From Burkholderiaceae bacterium 26 (lineage in GTDB: Bacteria > Pseudomonadota > Gammaproteobacteria > Burkholderiales > Burkholderiaceae): a stretch of 64,000 nt of DNA. Below, piece by piece: positions 54,135 to 63,884 of this stretch. A program made the translations under genes and the position numbers. The notes beneath the pieces were generated by a model. That model was not told the DNA's origin, ran no database searches, and saw nothing but the letters and a program-made list of their open reading frames with translations. Within the stretch, counting starts at the first letter, position 1, and each line of letters starts with the position of its first letter. Location of the stretch: NCBI GenBank assembly GCA_000955795.1, contig JYOB01000010.1, forward strand, positions 478,562 to 542,561, given 5' to 3'.

Positions 54135-54955
54135 CCTCATCGGCGTCCGGCAGCACGGCTGTGCTGCTGATCCATGGACTGGGCGGCACGGCCTACGACC
54201 TGGGCGTGCTGCAGAAAGCGCTGCGCAGCGCTGGCGCCGTCACGCACGTGCCGACCTTGCCCGGCCACGGTACGCGCCCCGAAGACCTCATCCACATGCC
54301 CGCCGAAGCGTGGCTTGAAACGCTCACGCAAACGTATGAGCAGCTCGTCGCAGAGCACGACACCGTGCATATCGCGGGGATGTGCATGGGCGCACTGTTG
54401 GCGCTGGTGCTGGCGCATCGCGTTCGGCATGGCAGTGCGCGCCCGCAAGACAGGCTGGCGCTACTCGCCACGCCCATCCATATCGATGGCTGGTCGACGC
54501 CGTGGTATCGGAATCTGCGCTACGCGGTGTATCGCATCCCGGGCATGGCTGCGCGCATGCGCGTAGAAGAAGACGAGCCGTTCGGCATCAAGAACCCGCT
54601 GTTGCGGCGGATCATCAAAGCCAAGCTCGCACGCGGCGACAGCTTCCACTACCCCTGGGTGCCACTCGCATGCATTCGGCAGGTGGATCGGCTGCGACGC
54701 TGGGCGCTGGCCGGGGCGCCCGATACGCAGTGCCAGACGCTGGTGATCCATTCGCGCGAAGACGAACTCACCAGCCTGCGCTCCGCCGAAACGCTGCAGG
54801 CAACCCTGCCCCACGTGCGCAGCGTGGTGCTGGAAAACAGCTACCACATGATCTGCGTGGACAACGACCGCGATCAGGTGGCCGCAGAGGTCCTCAGCTT
54901 TTTCGGTTTCGGCCCGGCGGTAGCCAGGCGTAAGAGCCCAGCCACCGCGGAGTGA
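54131..54955 (+). CDS. Alpha/beta hydrolase with Cys in the nucleophile elbow
   Basis: 274 aa, carboxylesterase-like: LLIHGLGGTAYDLGVL oxyanion loop, the elbow GMCMGAL with Cys85 where lipases have Ser, Asp in HSREDELTS and His in NSYHMICVDND. It starts with GTG overlapping the MASE1 stop by four bases, so translation is coupled. A Cys nucleophile occurs in dienelactone hydrolases and PHB enzymes; here the substrate is not known. Confidence 0.85.
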   Translation: MTSSASGSTAVLLIHGLGGTAYDLGVLQKALRSAGAVTHVPTLPGHGTRPEDLIHMPAEAWLETLTQTYEQLVAEHDTVHIAGMCMGALLALVLAHRVRHGSARPQDRLALLATPIHIDGWSTPWYRNLRYAVYRIPGMAARMRVEEDEPFGIKNPLLRRIIKAKLARGDSFHYPWVPLACIRQVDRLRRWALAGAPDTQCQTLVIHSREDELTSLRSAETLQATLPHVRSVVLENSYHMICVDNDRDQVAAEVLSFFGFGPAVARRKSPATAE

Positions 54956-54964
54956 TCGCGCCGA

Positions 54965-57900
54965 TCAGGCTGCCGGCCCCGCAGTCTCATGCTCGTGCGC
55001 CGCGTCCAGCCGGCGTTGCCGCTCGCTGCCCTTGAACACGCCCCGCACCACCACAAAGAACACCGGCACCAGGAACACCGCCAGCACCGTCGCCGTGATG
55101 ATCCCGCCCAGCACGCCCGTGCCGATAGCGCGCTGGCTGGCCGATGCCGCACCGGTCGCAATCGCCAGCGGCACGACGCCAAACGCAAACGCCAGCGACG
55201 TCATCACGATCGGCCGGAAGCGCAGACGCGCTGCCTCCAGCGTGGCTTCGATCAAGCCCATGCCTTGCGCCACCAGATCCTTGGCAACTTCGATGATCAG
55301 GATCGCGTTCTTGGCCGACAGGCCGATGGTGGCAATGAGCCCCACCTTGAAGTAAATGTCATTGGGCAGGAAACGCAGCGTGGCACCCAGTAGCGCGCCC
55401 AACACGCCCAGCGGCACCACAAGCATGACGGCCAGCGGAATCGACCAGCTCTCGTACAGCGCGGCCAGACACAAGAACACGACGAGGATCGACAACGCAA
55501 ACAGCGCCGGCGCCTGCGCACCCGACAGACGCTCTTCGAACGACTGCCCCGTCCACTCGTAGCCGAAGCCCTCAGGCAGGCTGCGGGCAATCGACTCCAT
55601 CGCCGCCATGGCCTCGCCGGAGCTGTGACCGGGTGCCGGCGAGCCGGTGATCGTCATGGCCGGAAAGCCGTTGTAGCGATCCAGCTTGAGCGGCCCGACC
55701 ATCCATTTGGTGGTGGTGAATGCGGATAGCGGCACCATGGCCCCCGCCGCGTTGCGCACATGCATGCGGCCAAGCTGCTCGACCGAGACGCGCTGCTTGC
55801 CGTCTGACTGCACGATCACGCGGCGCACCTGGTTGCGGTAGACAAAATCGCCCGCGTAGTCGGAGCCGAACATCACGGCCAGCGTGCGGTTGATGTCCTC
55901 AATCGACACGCCCATCGACAGGGCTTTCTTGCGGTCCACATCGATCAGGACCTGAGGCGCATCGCCCTGGCCAGCAAACGTGACTTCCGACAGCGCGGGA
56001 TGCTTTGCCGCCTCCGCCAGCATGCGATCGCGCGCTTGCGCGAGGCGCTCGTAGCCGGCGCCGCTGCGGTCTTGCAGACGCAGGTCAAAGCCGGGCTTGC
56101 TGCCCAACTCCGGCAGCGCGGGCGAGTTCATCGCCATGACCATCGCGCCCTTGATCTTGCTGAACACCGCGTTGGCGCGTTCGACCACGGTATCGACGTG
56201 CTGGTCACCGCCCTTGCGCTGCTTCCAGTCCTTGAGCGTCAGGAACAGCATGGCCGCGTTCTGGCCGTTGCCGTACAGGCTGAACCCGGTGATGGCCAGC
56301 GTGGACGCAACGGCCGGCTCCTGCGTCATGAAGTGCTGCTCAGCCTGCCGCACGACGTCGAGCGTCTGCGCCTGGGTGGCGCCAGTCGGCAGCATGACGA
56401 CGGTCATGAATTCGCCGGTATCTTCTTCCGGCAGAAAGGCCGTCGGCAGTTGCGTGAACAGCAACACCACCGCGCCGATGACCGCGCCGTACGCCACCAG
56501 TGCACGGCCCGTGCGATTGAGCAGCTTGGCGACACCGTTCTGGTAGCGCGACGTCAACCGCGCAAAGCCCCGGTTGAATGCGCCGAAGAAGCCTTTGCGC
56601 TCGGCGGCACCATGGCCCGGCTGTACCGGTTTGAGCAGCGTCGCGCAAAGCGCAGGCGTGAGCGTCAGCGCCAGGAATGCCGAGAAGACCATCGACACCG
56701 CCAGCGACAGCGAGAACTGCCGGTAGATGTTGCCCACCGCGCCGCCAAAGAACGCCATCGGCACGAACACCGCCGTCAGCACCAGCGAGATGCCGACGAT
56801 GGCCCCGCTGATCTGCCGCATCGCCTTGGCCGTTGCCTCACGCGGCGAGAGCCCTTCTTCGTGCATCACGCGTTCGACGTTTTCCACCACCACGATGGCG
56901 TCGTCCACAAGGATGCCGATGGCAAGCACCAGGCCAAACAGCGTCAGCACGTTGATGGAGAAGCCCATCGGCAGCATCACCGCAAACGTACCCAGCAGCG
57001 CGATCGGCACGACCAGCGTCGGGATGAGCGTCGCGCGCAGGTTCTGCATGAACAGCATCATCACCAGGAACACCAGCACCACGGCTTCGAGCAGCGTCTT
57101 GACCACCTGTTCGATGGCGATACCGACAAAGCGCGAGCTGTCGTACGCCACTTCGTAGCGCACGCCTGGCGGGAAATGCGCCTGCGCTTCGTCCAGCACC
57201 GCGCGCACGCGCTTGGCCACACCCACGGCGTTGGCGCCCGGTGCGAGCTTGATGCCGATGGTCGTGGCCGGCTTGCCGTTCATGCGCGAGAGATACAGGT
57301 AATCGCTGCCGCCCAGCTCCACGCGCGCCACATCGCGCAGCAGCACCATGCGGCCCTGCGCATCTGCACGCAGCGGAATCTGGCCGAATGCTTCAGGCGT
57401 GGTCAGCCCATCGTCACCGGTAACGCTCGCGTTGATGGGCGCGCTGCCCGGCACGGCGCCGCTGCCGATCTCACCCACGGTGATGCGCGCGTTGTAGCGG
57501 CGCACGGCATCGCTCAGGTCACCGGCGGTGAGGCCCAATGCGGTGAGCTTGTCGGCATCGGGCCAGATGCGCATGGCGTATTCCGCATCGAACAACTGCG
57601 CGGTGCCGACGCCCGGCACGCGGCGCAACTGCGGAATCAAATCAGACGAGGCAAGGTCGCCCAGGTCGATGCCGTCAAAGCGGCCTCGCTCGGCCGTCAG
57701 CGACAGATACATCATGTAGTTCTCGGCCGCCTTCTCGATGCGGATGCCGTTGCGGCGCACGACTTCAGGCAGGCGCTCCTCGACGATCTTCAGCCGGTTC
57801 TGCACCTCCACCGCCGCAAGATCGGGGCTCGTGCCCTGCGTGAACGACAGGTTGATCGACACGTTGCCCGCCGCGTCGGACGACGACGACATGTACAGCA

Positions 57901-58123
57901 GCCCCGGCGCGCCGTTCATCTCGCGCTCGATGATGGCGGTCACGGCGCTCTCCACCGTGCGCGCGGACGCGCCCGGGTAGTTGGCCGAAATGCTGACGTT
58001 GGGCGGCGCGATGTTCGGATACTGCGCCACCGGCAGCTTGGGCAACGCGAGCACGCCAGCCAGGATGATGGCCAGCGCAATCACCCAGGCAAAGACCGGG
58101 CGGTCGATAAAGAAGCGTGCCAT
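54965..58123 (-). CDS. AcrB-like RND multidrug efflux transporter
   Basis: 1052 aa, normal for HAE1 RND pumps. N-terminal MARFFIDRPVFAWVIALAIILAG, the two large periplasmic loops and the conserved VLVDDAIVVVENVER in TM4 with its charged residues mark the family. It pumps drugs or other hydrophobic compounds out with proton import. It follows its periplasmic adaptor by two bases. No outer-membrane channel gene accompanies the pair. Confidence 0.95.
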   Translation of the reverse strand: MARFFIDRPVFAWVIALAIILAGVLALPKLPVAQYPNIAPPNVSISANYPGASARTVESAVTAIIEREMNGAPGLLYMSSSSDAAGNVSINLSFTQGTSPDLAAVEVQNRLKIVEERLPEVVRRNGIRIEKAAENYMMYLSLTAERGRFDGIDLGDLASSDLIPQLRRVPGVGTAQLFDAEYAMRIWPDADKLTALGLTAGDLSDAVRRYNARITVGEIGSGAVPGSAPINASVTGDDGLTTPEAFGQIPLRADAQGRMVLLRDVARVELGGSDYLYLSRMNGKPATTIGIKLAPGANAVGVAKRVRAVLDEAQAHFPPGVRYEVAYDSSRFVGIAIEQVVKTLLEAVVLVFLVMMLFMQNLRATLIPTLVVPIALLGTFAVMLPMGFSINVLTLFGLVLAIGILVDDAIVVVENVERVMHEEGLSPREATAKAMRQISGAIVGISLVLTAVFVPMAFFGGAVGNIYRQFSLSLAVSMVFSAFLALTLTPALCATLLKPVQPGHGAAERKGFFGAFNRGFARLTSRYQNGVAKLLNRTGRALVAYGAVIGAVVLLFTQLPTAFLPEEDTGEFMTVVMLPTGATQAQTLDVVRQAEQHFMTQEPAVASTLAITGFSLYGNGQNAAMLFLTLKDWKQRKGGDQHVDTVVERANAVFSKIKGAMVMAMNSPALPELGSKPGFDLRLQDRSGAGYERLAQARDRMLAEAAKHPALSEVTFAGQGDAPQVLIDVDRKKALSMGVSIEDINRTLAVMFGSDYAGDFVYRNQVRRVIVQSDGKQRVSVEQLGRMHVRNAAGAMVPLSAFTTTKWMVGPLKLDRYNGFPAMTITGSPAPGHSSGEAMAAMESIARSLPEGFGYEWTGQSFEERLSGAQAPALFALSILVVFLCLAALYESWSIPLAVMLVVPLGVLGALLGATLRFLPNDIYFKVGLIATIGLSAKNAILIIEVAKDLVAQGMGLIEATLEAARLRFRPIVMTSLAFAFGVVPLAIATGAASASQRAIGTGVLGGIITATVLAVFLVPVFFVVVRGVFKGSERQRRLDAAHEHETAGPAA

Positions 58124-58125
58124 GG

Positions 58126-59307
58126 TCAGCCCTTCTTCGGCTTCGTGTCGGCACGCGATGCCGCAGAAACCGGCTTGACCGCCATGCCTGCTTCCAGCGT
58201 CTGCATGCCTGGAATGGCGAGGCGTTCTCCACCGGACAGCCCGCTCGTCACCAGCCATTGGTCGCCGGCCAACGTTTGCGCAGCCACGGGCTGCGCCGCC
58301 AGCGTGTTGTTTGCCTGCACCACAAACACCGTCGCCCCATGGCGATCGCGCTGCAACGCGCCCTTCGGAATCGTCACCGCGCCTTGCTGCACGGCGTGCG
58401 AGAGCTTTACGCGCACGTACATGCCAGGCAGCAGCAAGCCATCGGGGTTGGGCAGCACGGCGCGCATCGAAACGTTGTCCGTCGCACGGTCTACCGCCAG
58501 ATCGGAGAACAGCAGCTTGCCCGGGCGCTCGTACGCCACGCCATCGCTCAGGATGACCTGCACGCCGATGTCCTGGCCGCTCAATGCAGCGGCTTGGCCC
58601 TTCTTGAGCGCGCGCTGCAAGGCGAGCACCTCGGCAGCGGGCTGGGCAAAGTCGACATAGATCGGATCGATCTGCTCGACGGTGGTGAGCGGTGTGGCAG
58701 CGTCTTCCTTGACCAGCGCACCTTCGGTGACCTGCGCGCGGCGCGAGCGGCCAGCAATCGGGGCCGTGACGGTGGCATAGCCCAGGCGCAGTTGCGCAGT
58801 TTCCAGCGCAGCACGGCCCGACACCACATCCGCTGCAGCCTGACGTTCGGCGGCTTGCGCTTCAGCGTATTCCAGCTCGCTCACGGCGCGCGTGGCGGCC
58901 AGCCCCTTGTAGCGCGCAGCCTTGTCGCGGGCGATGGCGAGTTGCGCCTGCGCACGGGCAAGCGCCCCTTGCGCGGCGTCCACCTGTGCCTTGAGCGGCG
59001 CCGGATCGATGCGGAACAGCACCTGGCCGGCCTTGACCGCCTGGCCTTCGTCGTAGGCGCGCTTGAGGACGATGCCGTCGACGCGCGCACGCACTTCCGC
59101 CGTGCGATACGGCTCCAGGCGGCCGGGCAGTTCGGTCACCAGCGGCGCATCGGAGCGTTGCGCAACGGCAAACTCGACCTCCGGCGGGCCGGCCGGCTTG
59201 GCGGCCTCATCTGCATGCCTGCCGCACGCCTGCAACACAGCCAACGCGCACGCGCACAGCAACCACCGGGACGAACGGGAACGACGGAACAACACGGAGA
59301 ACATCAT
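58126..59307 (-). CDS. RND efflux periplasmic adaptor (AcrA-like lipoprotein)
   Basis: 393 aa. A signal peptide ends in a lipobox (AVLQAC), so the N-terminal Cys is probably lipidated. A lipoyl domain (VRARVDGIVLKRAYDEGQAVKAGQVLF) surrounds a helical hairpin rich in Ala/Gln/Arg, then a beta-barrel. It links the inner-membrane pump to an outer-membrane channel. Two bases before the RND gene; operonic. Confidence 0.94.
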   Translation of the reverse strand: MMFSVLFRRSRSSRWLLCACALAVLQACGRHADEAAKPAGPPEVEFAVAQRSDAPLVTELPGRLEPYRTAEVRARVDGIVLKRAYDEGQAVKAGQVLFRIDPAPLKAQVDAAQGALARAQAQLAIARDKAARYKGLAATRAVSELEYAEAQAAERQAAADVVSGRAALETAQLRLGYATVTAPIAGRSRRAQVTEGALVKEDAATPLTTVEQIDPIYVDFAQPAAEVLALQRALKKGQAAALSGQDIGVQVILSDGVAYERPGKLLFSDLAVDRATDNVSMRAVLPNPDGLLLPGMYVRVKLSHAVQQGAVTIPKGALQRDRHGATVFVVQANNTLAAQPVAAQTLAGDQWLVTSGLSGGERLAIPGMQTLEAGMAVKPVSAASRADTKPKKG

Positions 59308-59474
59308 GAGAGGGGGCTGGGCGCGACCGCGCCCGAGGTCTTGAAAAAGCGAAGCGGAAGGCTAGCACGCACATCCGCCGCAGGCTGACCGATTGATTTC
59401 CCAATCTGATCAAGACCTTACGAAGCATGCGCTGCCCGCGTGCGCAGGTAGGCGTGCTCCCCTTTGATGCTGTT

Positions 59475-61838
59475 TCAGAAGACGCGGCCGAGCTGCAGGT
59501 ACACGTTCCACACGCCCTGCGGCGCCACAGCAAAACCGAAATACAGCGGCCCGATCGGGCTGTTGCCGCCAACGAATACGCTGCCGCTCTTCAGGTAAGG
59601 GCCCCGTCCGAAGTTGTTGCGCAACTGCCAGACGTTGCCGGCCTCGGCGCTGGCGCCGAACACTGGCGCGCGCAGGCCGAGCAGGTCATCGATGCGCAGG
59701 TCGTACAGGTAGGTCAGGCGGCCGTACAACATGTACTGGCCGTTGAACTGATCCTGCGCGTAGGCGGAAAGGTGCTGGAAACCGCCCAGGAAGAAGCCCT
59801 CGTTGGCGCCGTTGCCGGTGTTGCCGCCGTTGTCTCTGGTCGGGCTGTTGGCACCGAACTGCCCTGCCCCCTCCAGCGCGAGGTTGAACGTATGGCGTCC
59901 GTGGCTCGTGGCCCACAAACCCTTGGCCTGGGCGGTGTTGTACTTCTTGTCGAGCGAACCGAAACCGGCCTCCATGCTGCCAAACAGGTAGTAGCCGCTG
60001 CGGGGAAACAGCGGATCGTCGAGCTGATCCAGCGTGAGCTGGGCACGAAAGGCCGGCTGCTGAGCGCGCAAGGTATCCAAGGTCGTCGCATCCACGATAT
60101 TCCCCGACTCGTCCGCGATCAGCTCCAGGTAATTGAACGTCGCCGTCTTCCTGACGTAGTTCACGCCTAGGCGCAGTTCACCCTTGCGGCCCAACGGGAT
60201 GCCCAGGTCAACGCCGGCGCGCGCTGTCTCGATTGTCAGGTTGTTGAACGGCTTGGCGTCCCGGGTTGGCGGCAGATCGTCAAAGTAGAGATCCGATCTG
60301 CGGCGCGAATACTCCGCATACGGCGCGAGGTAGAACCCCTGCGATTGCCACAGCGGCTGCCGCAGTTCGGTGTGGATGCCCGCCCGGTTGCTGCCAAGCA
60401 CGATGTCATTGCGCCACTCCAGCCCGCTCTGCGTGAGCCACGGATACCGATGGCCGAGGTTGACGTTGAATGCGCCGCGCCCGTCGAAATTGGTCGACAT
60501 GCCCAACCCGAACAGGAAGAACTGGTTGCCCCACGACTTTTCATGCGCATCGATCTTGAGCGTATGCACGCCGTTCTCTTCCACCAGTTGCTGGGTGACG
60601 GTTTCGAAGTCGCCCGTGGTAGCCAGCGCCGACAGCTCGCGGTTGAGCGCTTCGGCGTCATACGCATCGCCTTCGCGCACCTTGATCAACTGGCGCACGC
60701 GCGCGGGCGGCACGCGGCCGCTGGTGGTCACGTCAATGGCGTCAATGCGTGCGCCCGCGGCCAGCATGCCCTGCGGCTCATGGGCAGCGCCGTACGCGGC
60801 ATACGCCTGCGGCGACAGCGACAACGCCGCGAGCTTGGCTTCAACGCCCTGCGCGGCGCGCTCGCCCTGCCGCACGCCCTGCGGGCCCTTGGCGAAATCG
60901 GTAAATGAAAGCTCCGAGAGTTGCGGCTCGATCAGCACATCTTTGCCGCGCAGCAACGCCTTTTGCGCACGCACGTTCTGGCCGACGAGGATGGTGATCA
61001 TCTGCTGCGTCACCGCCGCCGGCGAGGCCAGGTCTTCCGGCCGCTGCAAGTCCGACCCGATGTTGACGGCGATGACGATGTCGGCCCCCATATCGCGCGC
61101 GAGCTGCACGGGCAAGTTGCTCACCAGGCCGCCATCCACCAGCGTGCGTCCGCCCACTTCAATGGGCGCGAACAGCCCCGGCACCGCCATGCTTGCCCGC
61201 ATTGCTAGCGGCAGCGAGCCGTGGTCGAGAATCACCCCGTCGCCCGTGGCCAGATCCGTCGCCATGGCCTTGAACGGAATCGGCAGGCGCGAAAACTCGA
61301 TGTTGTCGGGCCACTGCGCCGTCCAGTTCTTGAGCAGCGCGAGCAGGCGGTTGCCCTGCACCAGGCCGGTGGGCAGCCTGAGCTTGCCGTCACCATAGCC
61401 GGCGGACAAGCCGATCGGATACTGGAAATCATCCTCACGCAGCGATTGCGGCAGCTTGGCGCGGTCGTTGCGGTCGAAGGCGATGTCGCTCAGGTCGACC
61501 TGCGAGAGCTTCTGCTCCAGTGCATCCGCACGCATGCCGCTGGCGTACAGCCCGCCCACCACGGCGCCCATGCTCGTAGCGGCAATCACATCCACGGGAA
61601 TGCGCATGCGCTCCAGCATCTTGAGCACGCCAATATGCGCATAGCCGCGCGCCCCGCCGCCCGAGAGCACCAGGCCGATACGCGGCCGCGTCGATTCGGT
61701 GTTCGCCTGCGCGGGCGCTGCCGCAGTCTGGCCATGCACGGCGGGCGACAGCGTTGCCAGCGTCACAAATGCAGCGAGCACAGCGGCAGCCCATCGGGAG
61801 CCGCGTCGGCGAATCGGAAAGGCCGTCAGAGAAGCCAT
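59475..61838 (-). CDS. Patatin-like phospholipase with POTRA and beta-barrel (type Vd autotransporter, PlpD-like)
   Basis: 787 aa, a little longer than P. aeruginosa PlpD. A signal peptide ends near VHG; the patatin domain has the oxyanion loop LSGGGARGYAHIG, nucleophile Ser89 in ATSMG (the first Gly of GxSxG is Ala) and the catalytic Asp235 in DGGLVSN. A POTRA-like segment and a long beta-rich C-terminal region (ending LGRVF) form the outer-membrane barrel. The Ser-Asp dyad hydrolyses phospholipids; the enzyme part should be exposed or released. The ATG at 61836-61838 is used because the upstream frame lacks a signal peptide. Confidence 0.9.
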   Translation of the reverse strand: MASLTAFPIRRRGSRWAAAVLAAFVTLATLSPAVHGQTAAAPAQANTESTRPRIGLVLSGGGARGYAHIGVLKMLERMRIPVDVIAATSMGAVVGGLYASGMRADALEQKLSQVDLSDIAFDRNDRAKLPQSLREDDFQYPIGLSAGYGDGKLRLPTGLVQGNRLLALLKNWTAQWPDNIEFSRLPIPFKAMATDLATGDGVILDHGSLPLAMRASMAVPGLFAPIEVGGRTLVDGGLVSNLPVQLARDMGADIVIAVNIGSDLQRPEDLASPAAVTQQMITILVGQNVRAQKALLRGKDVLIEPQLSELSFTDFAKGPQGVRQGERAAQGVEAKLAALSLSPQAYAAYGAAHEPQGMLAAGARIDAIDVTTSGRVPPARVRQLIKVREGDAYDAEALNRELSALATTGDFETVTQQLVEENGVHTLKIDAHEKSWGNQFFLFGLGMSTNFDGRGAFNVNLGHRYPWLTQSGLEWRNDIVLGSNRAGIHTELRQPLWQSQGFYLAPYAEYSRRRSDLYFDDLPPTRDAKPFNNLTIETARAGVDLGIPLGRKGELRLGVNYVRKTATFNYLELIADESGNIVDATTLDTLRAQQPAFRAQLTLDQLDDPLFPRSGYYLFGSMEAGFGSLDKKYNTAQAKGLWATSHGRHTFNLALEGAGQFGANSPTRDNGGNTGNGANEGFFLGGFQHLSAYAQDQFNGQYMLYGRLTYLYDLRIDDLLGLRAPVFGASAEAGNVWQLRNNFGRGPYLKSGSVFVGGNSPIGPLYFGFAVAPQGVWNVYLQLGRVF

Positions 61839-62008
61839 GGATAGGGGGCGAAATGGGGTGGTGGTCTGCGCTGCAGGCGCAATGATTCCACAACCCGGAT
61901 TTACCCGGTGCGATTGCATGCGCCGCGTCAACCCTCGCCCCGCAGCCGATGAATACTTTTCAGGGCGAAAGTGACAGAATATTGCGGTGACCCGGACACG
62001 CTTGTTCC

Positions 62009-62042
62009 TACAATCCGCGTTTGCCCCTGCGAAAAAGGGGCA
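62009..62042 (+). promoter_or_regulatory. Candidate promoter and leader hairpin for lctP
   Basis: TACAAT at 62009-62014 is a plausible -10 with GTGACC 16 bp upstream as a poor -35. A hairpin TGCCCCT-N7-AGGGGCA (62022-62042) starts near the expected transcription start. Confidence 0.4.
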
Positions 62043-62098
62043 GCAGAAGACGTTCGGTATCGAGAAGAACCGAAACGCCCAAACAGGAGGAGATCAAG

Positions 62099-63778
62099 AT
62101 GTGGAATCAAGTCTATGACCCGCTCGGCAGCGCCGTGTGGTCAACCCTAGCGGCCGGGATACCGGTTGCGGTACTGCTGTGCTCGCTGGCGTTCTTCCAT
62201 ATGCAGGCCCATCTGGCGGCCGGGTTGGCGCTGATTGTCGGGGTGGGGATCGCCTCGTTCGTGTTCGGCATGCCGACCGCAATGGCCGGCAAGGCGGCAG
62301 GCCTCGGCATCATTTCAGGCCTGTTCCCGATTGGCTGGATTGTCCTGAACATCATCTTCCTGCACCGGCTCACCACCTTGAACGGGTCGTTCAAGGTCTT
62401 ACAGAGCTCGATTTCCGGCATTACCGAAGACCGCCGCCTGCAACTGCTGCTGGTGGCGTTCAGCTTTGGCGCCTTCTTTGAAGGCGCAGCGGGCTTCGGC
62501 ACGCCGGTGGCGGTTACGGGCGCCATCCTGATCGGCCTGGGCTTCTCGCCGTTGGCCGCCTCTGGCCTGGCCCTGATCGCCAACACCGCCCCGGTAGCCT
62601 ACGGCGCACTGGGCGCACCGCTCATCGGGCTGGCCTCGGTCACGGGGCTGGACTTGCTGAAGCTGTCGGCCATGGTTGGCCGCCAGTTGCCGTTCTTCTC
62701 GGTGCTGGTGCCGTTCTGGCTGATCTGGGCGTTCGCGGGCTTCCGCGGCATGCTGCAGATCTGGCCGGCGATCCTGGTGGCGGGCGTGTCGTTCGCCATT
62801 CCGCAGTTCCTGGTGTCGAACTTCCACGGCCCGTGGCTGGTGGACGTGATTGCCGCACTGGTGTCGATGGGCTCGCTCACGCTGTTCCTGAAGGTGTGGA
62901 AGCCCAAGACGATCTGGACCTCGACCGCCCTGCGCAACCGCGAGGACAACTCCCGCGTCGACCCCGAAGCCGCTGCCGAAGCGCGTGCCGCTACCAGCGC
63001 TGATGCCAATACGAAGATCACGCGCGTGCAGGCTTGGCTGCCGTGGGTGATCCTGACCGTGTTCGTGTTCATCTGGGGCATTCCGCAGTTCAAGGCGTTC
63101 GCCGACGGTCTGTGGCAATTCAAGTTCCCGATCCCCGGTCTGGACAAGATGGTGCTCAAGGGCCCGCCGGTGGTCGCGAAGGAGACCGCCGAAGGCGCGG
63201 TGTTCCTCTTCAATGTGCTGTCGATGGCGGGTACGGGCATCCTGGTCTCGGCCATCGTGGGCGGCCTGCTGATGGGCTACTCGGTGCCGCGCATGGTCAA
63301 GGAATACTGGAACACCATCAAGCTCACGCGTTATTCGCTGCTGACCATCTGCGCGATGTTCGGCATCGGCTATCTCACCCGCTATTCGGGCCTGGACGCA
63401 ACGCTGGGCCTGGCCTTCGCCCACACCGGCGTGCTGTACCCGCTGTTCGGCACGATGCTGGGCTGGCTGGGCGTGGCGCTCACGGGGTCGGATACGGCCT
63501 CGAACGTGCTGTTTGGCGGCCTGCAGAAGACCACGGCCACGCAACTCGGCTTGTCGCCAATCCTCATGTCGGCAGCCAACAGCTCGGGCGGCGTGATGGG
63601 CAAGATGATCGATGCGCAGTCCATCGTCGTGGCCTCCACCGCCACCAAGTGGTACGGCCACGAGGGCGACATCCTGCGCTACGTGTTCTTCCACTCGCTG
63701 GCGCTGGCCTTCCTGGTGGGCCTGATGATCACCCTGCAGGCTTACGTGGAGCCGTTCACGCGGATTGTGGTGCACTGA
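62099..63778 (+). CDS. lctP: L-lactate permease
   Basis: 559 aa with 12 or more hydrophobic segments. Family blocks are SFGAFFEGAAGFGTPVAVTGAILIG in pieces, NTAPVAYGALGAP, LTGSDTASNVLFGGLQ and GGVMGKMIDAQSIVVAS. It imports L-lactate (also glycolate) with protons. A strong AGGAGGAG site precedes the ATG. The 27-residue basic upstream extension is not part of the protein. Lactate-oxidising genes are not here apart from the lone LutC-like gene far away. Confidence 0.94.
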   Translation: MWNQVYDPLGSAVWSTLAAGIPVAVLLCSLAFFHMQAHLAAGLALIVGVGIASFVFGMPTAMAGKAAGLGIISGLFPIGWIVLNIIFLHRLTTLNGSFKVLQSSISGITEDRRLQLLLVAFSFGAFFEGAAGFGTPVAVTGAILIGLGFSPLAASGLALIANTAPVAYGALGAPLIGLASVTGLDLLKLSAMVGRQLPFFSVLVPFWLIWAFAGFRGMLQIWPAILVAGVSFAIPQFLVSNFHGPWLVDVIAALVSMGSLTLFLKVWKPKTIWTSTALRNREDNSRVDPEAAAEARAATSADANTKITRVQAWLPWVILTVFVFIWGIPQFKAFADGLWQFKFPIPGLDKMVLKGPPVVAKETAEGAVFLFNVLSMAGTGILVSAIVGGLLMGYSVPRMVKEYWNTIKLTRYSLLTICAMFGIGYLTRYSGLDATLGLAFAHTGVLYPLFGTMLGWLGVALTGSDTASNVLFGGLQKTTATQLGLSPILMSAANSSGGVMGKMIDAQSIVVASTATKWYGHEGDILRYVFFHSLALAFLVGLMITLQAYVEPFTRIVVH

Positions 63779-63801
63779 CCACCCTCTCCCGGATAAATAA
63801 G

Positions 63802-63832
63802 AAAGCCGCTCCTCAACCGAGCGGCTTTTTTT
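63802..63832 (+). terminator. Intrinsic terminator after lctP
   Basis: AAGCCGCTC ... GAGCGGCTT stem with a seven-base loop, T7 tail. Confidence 0.92.
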
Positions 63833-63884
63833 ATGGCGCGATGCGTCTCACGGCCCGCCCGGCGCCTCCCACGGATCACAGCTG

